From Polyporus tsugae (taxonomy: Eukaryota > Basidiomycota > Agaricomycetes > Polyporales > Polyporaceae): a stretch of 64,000 bases of DNA. The stretch is from contig JAHRBS010000007.1 in assembly GCA_024305745.1 (NCBI GenBank), positions 2,666,001-2,730,000 on the forward strand, in the 5' to 3' direction. Positions 57,306-64,000 of this stretch are shown here, one piece after another. Both the position numbers and the translations under genes were made by a program. Below the pieces are notes generated by a model that was given only the letters and a program-made list of their open reading frames with translations, did no database searches and was not told the origin of the DNA. Numbering within the stretch: the first letter of the stretch is position 1; the number at the start of each line of letters is the position of its first letter.

Positions 57306-60300
57306 CTACCAGAATATACACCTCTTCTCCTGTGGAGGGTTCAACTGCGTTCGAAGTGAGCATCACGGTTCGGCGACGTGAACCGAATAACTGACCTTGG
57401 CACGGGGCGAGCAATTGAATGCTGCAGCGAACTCCGGGATATTCGACACCGTGCCGTGCACGCGGTATCGGTTGGGAGAGTGCGGGTCTGTGCGTACTCT
57501 TGCGACCTGTGCCAACAGTTGGGTAGGATGTCTAAGGTGCGCAATCAAGGTCACTCACTGCAGCCTCGGGCTTGATGTTCTGCGCCCAACTGCGGGCGAA
57601 TGAGATGAAGAACAGTTGTTCACTGATCGGTACACGATGAGAACGGGTATGTCAATGATTGGGTGACCGAAGGCTCACCGGGTATAGTTCAAGCCAGGAA
57701 GCAGGAACTCAGTCTTGTCGTTGTACTGCGCCTTCCAGGCACGGAACGCTTGGATGAGGCCGCTGTCTCCAATGTTCTCCCCAGAAGTGCTGTGCCAAGC
57801 AAATCAGCCAGTTGCCATATAGTTTTGCGGAGAGCTCTACGTACAGGTTGCCATTGACGTGAATCTTGCTGCCCTTGCCATCATCGACGGTGTAATCTGC
57901 AAACCAAACTGTGAGTCGCGAACATGAAAGAGTTTGGAAACCGGGCGTACTTGAGTACTGGTCGACGATGCACTTCTGTCTGACGTTGAACCCTTCGCTG
58001 GTCGAGTTTGTCCACCACTCTTCCAACTTGCCTTTCTGGTTGTACAGTCGGCCAGCGGAGTCAAACGCGTGCTGCAAGGTATCATCAAGTCAGTACCTAT
58101 GCGCTAGTCACCATGTCAGAAAGGAACGTACTGTGAGCTCGTGCGCGGCAACTTGTCCGAAGGAACCGTAGTTCATGTAACCGGGCCTGCAGCGCATATT
58201 ATATTGACTGCATTCATCGTCCGTTTAACACTCACCAGTCCCCACGGAAGAAAGGAGGCCTGAGAATACCGGCGGGGAAGACGATCTGAACGCATATGTG
58301 TCAGTGTCGAGCCCCAAGCACTGAGCAAGCTATATGCACCTCATTGGCGGGCGGATTGAAGTACGCGTTGACGGTCGAGGCATACATCTCCCAAGACTGG
58401 GGATCGCGCTGCTTGCCAATCCTGTACCACGTACGAACCTGATCCGCGACCCTGCAAAGGGGGAGGGAGGGCTGTTCAGGAGAGAGAAAGAAGATGCTTC
58501 ACAGGCAGCACTTACTCTGCGCTCAGCATGTTCTCGAAGAACGCGTCGCCCTTAACCGTCACGCGGTAGTACCAGCTAGCCAGGGAGCGGGGGTCCTCGG
58601 TGTTCGGCGACAACGGGTATCCGACCTTGACGCGGAGAGCATCCGCCTGTGGAACATAAGTTGGAAAACAAGGAGCGCGGGGGGAGCTGGCGCACCTTTC
58701 CAGCAGCAGCGGTAGCACTCTCCTCGTCCATCCACTCAAGCTTCTTTAGGGACTTCTTGAAGGCACCAATGATGTCTGTTCACCCCGGTTCAGTAAGATC
58801 CCTATACTTGAACAACAAAAACGAATGTACCAGTGATAACCTTCGTCGCAACTCGCCGCGAGTCCCCACCAAACGTCTCCCTCACGAAATACCGCCCAAG
58901 CGCGAAGCCCAATGCAGACTCGACGCGGCCGACACAATACTCCGCGCGGTCGCCGACCGCGCCCTTCTTGATGCCGTTCAGGACCTCTTCGAGGCTGCGC
59001 ACCGCCTGCCACGCCTCGGTGTCAAGGCCCAGGTAGGACGCGTATGCAAGCCCGGCGCGCGAGACGAAGTACGCTTCTAGGACGTCCTTGTCCGTATCGT
59101 TCAGAATGAGCGAGAGGTCAGAGAGGTACGTCGTCGAGGTGAGGATGATCGTATTCGGGAAGTTGCGTGGGGCGAAGGTCGAGAAGTAGGTGGAGAAGTC
59201 GAACTCGGGGAGAGAGTCGCTGACATTCTTGAAGGGAACTGGGTTGTAGGTGGCCATGGGGTCCTGGTACAGGATATCGCTGAAGGCCATACGTCAGGAG
59301 TGTGCCAGAAGACTGAGAGGTCGTTGGACTCACAGGTCAAGACTCGCATTGGCAATGCGCTTCTCGAACTTGATGATGCCCTTTGCCAACCTTTGAGCAC
59401 GCTCGGTGCGGTTCTCGGGAGTGTCGTTGCCGTCGTCATCATCACCCCATGGCGGCCACGGCCAGGGAGGCCAAACCTTGAGGCGCTCTTCGTGGACAAT
59501 CAGCTTAGACGTCTCCTCGTCCATGACTTGTTCCTCCAGAAGGGTGTCCTCTTCGTTGTCGAGCGTGGCGAGAAGGCGCTGCAAGGTGCTCTGATATAGG
59601 TCGGCGATAGATTCTTCCTCGTAATATTCCTATGAGGCGTTAGATAAGCAAACAAAAGTGAAGTCACTGCGACGGTACCTTGGAAGGGAGGCCAAGATCG
59701 GGTTGGCTGATCCAGAGAGTCATCAAGTTGGGGTCATTCCCGACATCTCCGTCAATTGTGTACGAGAACAAACCACCAATACCTTTCATAAAATTAAAAC
59801 TGCGACCTTGCATACCAGAGTGGAAAGACGTCTACTCACCGCGCGAGTGGAGGAAAGCAACCGCAGCCGTCAACCTATCTCTGTCGTGCTCCGACTTAGA
59901 CTTGAGGCTGTCTACGACAGTCGTTTTTCCGCGGAAAACTTCCCGGATCTTCTGCGTCAGCTCCTTGAGAGGAGCATCCCCGATTTCATTCAGGTAGTCC
60001 TCGTCCATGCAGGACTGGTAAAGACCGCGCAGCTTCTTGAGCAACTGCTCGTCGTACGGGTCAGAGTCCATGAGGGACGAAGCGGCGGAGAAGTGGGAAG
60101 ACGAATCCTCGGATAGGATCTGTTGCAGCAAACGCTTGTTCTGCTGGGCAATCTCCTCAAAGTGGCCGAACTTGCCCTTGTCGGAGGGAATGGGGTTGGA
60201 CTTGAGCCACCCGCCATCTGGAGAGACGTAAGGACGCGACGAACAGGAAGTGACAACGAACACTGACTGGTGAAGTCGTAGAAGTTCTCGCATGGGTCCT

Positions 60301-60810
60301 CAGTCTCGTCCAGCGCCGAAAGTACGGAGGAAGCGAGGCCAATGCACGAGGCCGAAATGCAAACGGGCTACCGGAAGCCATGTGGATTGGGAATGAGCGG
60401 AGCGAGGAAGGTGTGTGGGAACATACCTGCTGAGGGGGACTCGTTGGCCCTGGTGGGGCAGGGAGAGGAACAGTGGTGGTAGTTGCCGCGGTGGTTGTAG
60501 CCTGCGAGGTCGTAGTGACAGTAGAGGTGACCGTAACGGTCGCCCCTCCCTGCCCTTCACCATGGTTAAGCTTGTGTTGCGCACCGGCGAACAGGCCAAT
60601 GAAGACGGAGCTCAAGAGCAGGAAGACGAGAGTCGCAATCAGCAGGACTCTGGTCAATGGCGATAACGGCTCCTGTACAATGGCGGCAAGGCGGTCAATG
60701 AAGGAAGGTTCTTCATCCTGGTCTACAGGGGCACCGTCGGGGTGAGAAACGTTCTGGAGGAGCGGGGCCGTCTCTAATGGAGATAGCGGTGGTTGGACAT
60801 CAGACGACAT
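57306..60810 (-). CDS. M13 (neprilysin-like) zinc metalloendopeptidase
   Basis: Type II membrane endopeptidase of family M13. ATG 60808-60810 (MSSDVQPPLSPLETAPLLQN) precedes a cytosolic N-terminus, one helix (VLLIATLVFLLLSSVFIGLF), a Thr-rich stalk (TVTSTVTTTSQATTTAATTT), then TEDPCENFYDFT. Lumenal or extracellular domains include GGLFSYTIDGDVGNDPNLM, LWISQPDLGLPSKEYYEEE, NAYFNPPANEIVFPAGILRP and PFFRGDWPGYMNYGSFGQVA. The zinc motif HELTH (HExxH) is interrupted by the intron 58072-58131 between T and the second H; the third ligand is Glu of TSGENIGDSGL, obtained when the intron before it uses the donor after AACCT. It closes NIPEFAAAFNCSPRAK and a terminal CIFW, the usual C-x-x-W end. More than ten short exons. 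All key residues are present, so it should be active. Confidence 0.92.
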
Positions 60811-61152
60811 GACGAAGAAGCGTAGAGAAGAGGTGAATATGAGTACCTTCATCCGTGGACGGTCTTGGTGCTCGCGCGTCCGCCATGCTGGCGGGGTGTG
60901 GTCGTGCAGGTCAAGGACGCGTGTGGCCAGGCGGAGACGGAGAGAGCGGCTCCGAGTCCAAGTCGTCGCCGGCCACTCGCCGCACAACAAGCGCCCAGAT
61001 ATCTCTCACGTGTTCACGGTCATCGGCTGCTCGGTCCGTCTATCCGTGTGGCTGTGTACCGGGCTCGACAATATTAATATTAATGTCATGGACACTAAAT
61101 ATGCGCTGACGAGCCCAAATTCATCCAGACGCCTCAAACATTTCAGACGGAA
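60811..61152. other. Gap between scramblase 3' end and M13 start
   Basis: About 340 bp, serving as the promoter of the minus-strand peptidase and the 3' region of the scramblase. No site recognised. Confidence 0.35.
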
Positions 61153-62842
61153 TTACAGCACACGGAATAGCCATTGCAGCGCAACTTGATCAGGGCGAGT
61201 AACGATGTGATATGAACGGAGATCCTTGACAGAGCAATAGTATGCTCCGGGCCTGAAGACAATCCGCAGTGCTCCTTCACTCAACAGATCCAAGGGCGAA
61301 GAGACCACTACGAAAGGCGTGGTCAGTCAGTATCAATATAAATACCCATGAACACTGCCACTCACCCTCCGGGTCCGGAGTGCCTAGAGAAGTAGTCGAA
61401 GTCGATATTGACTACACACGAAGTCAGCGCTGGCGAATCTGAGATACATGACGACTTACCGGCCGTGGCTAGGATAAGCTATTTACAAACAGAGCAATCA
61501 GTACCGTATCCATGTTCCAAACACAGACAATGCTTACTGCCCGCTCGTCCACATTCAAGTCGCGGATGAGATAAGGCTTCTGGGCGACCTCATCTCCTTC
61601 GTTAGGTTCGCTGCCAGTAAAATTGACAGAGTATTGTCCTATTGACAACGCAGAAGGTCAGTATGAGGCGCAACATACACCATTCGCTGGCATACCTGTG
61701 TCTGTGAAGATCTATGGTACCACTCAGTCTCTAGGTCCATTCCAGAACAATGAAAAGGCTTACCTCACGGCCAAATCCACGGAATGCACGATTAACGCTG
61801 GCAATAGACAAGCCTTGGCCATCCCTGAGGGTAAAGTGCCACGCCAGCAAGCCCATATCTATCTCTGCGAATTGGTGAAACAAATCAGCTTCGGGTTCGG
61901 GCTGCGGCTCGTCGACCTTGGACAATATTCGATGGGGAGCTGGGCGGAGGAACAGGTCGTATCGTCTCCTCCAAAGATGCCACCGCTGCTGCACTTCCGC
62001 AAACGTTATCATGACGAGCTCTTCCCCTTGAATGTTGGTGTCGGTATTCGATCGTTGCACATACATCCGGGAGTTGATGAATGCGAAGGGTCTGCGAATC
62101 TACCGTTTGCATATGAGCACTGCTCAAAGCCACGACGATAGAAGTGGGACGCACCCAGAGAATAGGCGAGCCATCCGCGTCCAAGACGATAGCACGGAAC
62201 GGTCGATGTGTGCGGAAGACCTGTCGCGAGAGTGTAGCCAGGAACCCCCGCGGCTCTTCAGCGATGTACCCAAGCGTGTCCCCGAGTTCGTTCGCTGCCC
62301 AAGCCCTAAGTCACCCTTCCATGGCCAAATAACTAGTATGCACGCACGCACTTATCACGTAGCGGTTCGTCTGCTCAAACCCAACGAAGATGTTCAGCAT
62401 TTCGAACTGCCTGCCGTCCGTCCACTCGTCTCCTTTCTCCCCTTCCCAAATCAAGTCAAACGCACCGTGTAATAATCAGCTTGTCGTTCTTCAACAACCT
62501 TCGCAACCCTTCTTCCGGATTATGAGACGGGGCCCGCACGCTCTGTTCCCAGAGTGGCGACTGTTCCGCAGAGGGCTGCGATTCATACGAGGTGCTCCCA
62601 GTCCGACTCCAGGACTGGCCTTGTTCCTCAGGGCGAGAGTCAGGCTCGGGCCGGGGTTGCCTAGGGTAGAGCTTCGGACGTTCGCGTCCTACTCCTGGAC
62701 GGGGCTTCTCAAACCGCGAGTGTGCATAGGTCCGGGCGGCGAGGACACCACAGAGGACGGTGGGGGTGCGTGGAAGACATGAAGTCCGGGCAGATTGCGC
62801 TGCACGCGAGAGATAGTGTGGTGTTGTCTTCAGAGAGAGCAT
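61153..62842 (-). CDS. AIM25-like: Phospholipid scramblase family protein (AIM25-like)
   Basis: Scramblase-family protein; yeast Aim25 is mitochondrial. ATG 62840-62842 (MLSLKTTPHYLSRAAQSART) begins an Arg/Ser-rich, acid-poor leader suited to mitochondrial import, followed by a Pro-rich region (PRPGVGRERPKLYPRQPRPE). The domain then has LLKNDKLIITRQIEMLNIFV, GFEQTNRYVI, PRGFLATLSRQVFRTHRPFR, AIVLDADGSPILWVRRPFAF, NSRMYVQRS, GEELV, WHLWRRRYDLFL, SVNRAFRGFGREV, GQYSVNFTG and RDLNVDERAVILATAVNIDF, ending LQWLFRVL (stop 61153-61155). The phrase SVNRxFRGFGRE is diagnostic. About eight exons. It shares a short divergent promoter with MSS51. Confidence 0.9.
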
Positions 62843-63107
62843 AGTCCTATAGGGTCTACAAAGGCATATCCAGAGTGAAGCTCGCGAACAAGGCAAGCGA
62901 ACGGCGATCGAGGAGGATCGAGGCAGGTCAGGAGACGCGCAAGGAGGGTCGACGCGGCAAATCGGCGCGCCCCGCTCAGCGTTCACTTCTGCACATCCCA
63001 CTGGTGTCAGACTGTCAGTGTCACGGTCATCCACGACCCACACACATTGTCTGCGGCCTCCACCAGCATTGCAGACCTGCTACTGTGTGCTGTGGTCTTC
63101 GTCACCC

Positions 63108-64000
63108 ATGCTCTCTCAGGCGCCGCGGAGAGCGACCCGTTTCCTCGTAGCTCACAGCGGACGGCCGTCAGCATGCCTCACTCGTAGCCTCGCCCCCTCT
63201 CCCTTGCTCTCACTGTCGCTCTCTGGGGTCTCGTATACCAGCACCCGGACGTTCCTCAGCTGGTTCAAAAGCAAACCCAAAGACTCGCCATTCGGCTCAC
63301 CCTCGAAGGGTGCAGAAAAGAAGACCCCCGTACTCTCACAAGACGACCTCTTCCACCCGTTCTCCAAGTCGCCCTTCCCGGCCATTCGTGCGCGAGGGGA
63401 GGCGATCAGGCAACTTGCACAGTGTCCGGTGTGCGCAAGCGATCACAATCACGGGGTGCACTCGCACCACGCCCATGAGATGAAATGTGCTTCGTTCGAG
63501 TGTCCCGATTGTGGATGGCCGACGCACTGTTCGGAAAAACATTGGGCGGAGGACGCGGAGCATCAGAAGTATTGTGGAAGGCTGCGGGAGGTGAACGAGG
63601 ACGAGCACGACTTGAGGAGTGGGAGGAGGATGAAGGAGTTTGAGTTGCCAGGTGCGCCTATCACCCTTCTCATCCTCTGGTAGAAGAAATAGGTCACGAT
63701 GGAGGACTGTGTTCGTTATGCAGGTCCACAGGATTCCGAGGCAGCCATCTCCTTCTCGAACTGGGATGTGTTTTGGTACACGCGAGAGTTCCCATCCATG
63801 GACTCGGAGCGTTCACGGAGGCATGCGAGCAAGATCCTCACCTACCCGATCACCATTGGCTCGGTGCTACACCAGTTCAGCAATCTTACGCTGAGCAACC
63901 AGCGGTTGACTCCTGAGGGTAGTCGCTCTCTCGCTGGTACGCCCGCTGAAATATCTAGCTTGCTCTTGTGCTCATAAACCCCAACTTAGCACTGCGAACA
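63108..64000 (+). CDS. MSS51: MSS51-like mitochondrial protein (partial)
   Basis: Zinc-finger (MYND-type) mitochondrial protein; yeast Mss51 activates translation of COX1 mRNA. I prefer ATG 63108 (MLSQAPRRATRFLVAHSGRP) because it gives an Arg/Ser presequence; an in-frame ATG at 63018 would add 30 residues. After LSWFKSKPKDSPFGSPSKGA comes the finger CPVCASDHNHGVHSHHAHEM, CASFECPDCGWPTHCSEKHW and HQKYCGRLREVNEDEHDLRS, giving paired Cys/His ligands. One intron follows ELPG, then QDSEAAISFSNWDVFWYTRE, FPSMDSERSRRHASKILTYP and ITIGSVLHQFSNLTLSNQRL, very characteristic of the family. The gene runs out of the window; another intron may begin just before the edge. Confidence 0.9.

Noticed and set aside
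1..64000. tRNA genes, CRISPR arrays and intact transposons
   Set aside because: No convincing tRNA B box with matching arms, no regular spacer array, no transposase or reverse-transcriptase motif, and no terminal repeats were seen by eye; a dedicated scan could still find weak cases.

Overview
The window is nuclear DNA of a filamentous basidiomycete, most likely an Agaricomycete of the Polyporales type. The evidence is the mosaic gene structure (introns mostly 50-70 nt with GTRNGT donors and CTNAC branch points), moderately high GC, a Basidiomycota-type DUF6533 family, and conserved genes of fungal type: SSO-like syntaxin, PMP3, eIF2B-epsilon, NOP2, ALG3, MSS51, and a voltage-gated proton channel. 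No virus, plasmid, bacterial operon, CRISPR array or intact transposon was recognised. Gene models are hand-spliced from the sequence; exon arithmetic closes in frame for the syntaxin, kynureninase, PMP3, FUN14 and proton-channel genes.

Layout. 1.5-6.2 kb: two DUF6533 membrane proteins (+). 6.3-7.9 kb: an aldo/keto reductase (-) with a one-base homopolymer frameshift. 9.0-10.4 kb: plasma-membrane syntaxin (+). 11.0-14.0 kb: kynureninase (+) and kynurenine formamidase-like hydrolase (-) tail to tail, two steps of tryptophan-to-NAD synthesis. 14.1-14.5 kb: PMP3 proteolipid with a 5-nt exon. 14.9-18.2 kb: eIF2B-epsilon (-). 18.7-19.9 kb: Ala/Glu-rich protein (-). 21.3-22.4 kb: SUR7/PalI-like. 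23.3-26.6 kb: NOP2 (-), divergent from a FUN14-domain protein (26.8-27.7 kb, +). 27.9-28.4 kb: small conserved-looking protein (-). 29.2-31.0 kb: serine-protease-like protein (+) with a frame break. 33.2-42.1 kb: block of four more DUF6533 copies (+), one a pseudogene. 42.5-44.2 kb: BTB-like protein (-). 44.8-45.6 kb: Hv1-type proton channel (+). 46.1-47.6 kb: four-helix membrane protein with a disordered tail (-). 48.37-48.49 kb: U6 snRNA. 48.6-50.1 kb: ALG3 (+). 50.2-52.1 kb: MCH1-like MFS transporter (-). 53.1-54.6 kb: second four-helix/disordered-tail protein (+). 55.7-57.1 kb: divergent DUF6533-like copy (+). 57.3-60.8 kb: M13 metallopeptidase (-). 61.2-62.8 kb: scramblase (-), divergent from MSS51 (63.1 kb to window end, +).

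The main discovery candidate is in the DUF6533 family. When the five intact copies are spliced so that the protein stays open, all five require a 2-nt exon between the second and third membrane regions and an 8-nt exon before the fourth; four of five also have a 9-nt exon near the last membrane segment (in the fifth it is fused to its neighbour). Each tiny exon has its own AG and GT and is flanked by introns of normal size, and its phase is the same in every copy. Together with the 5-nt exon of PMP3 this makes the window rich in ultra-short exons.
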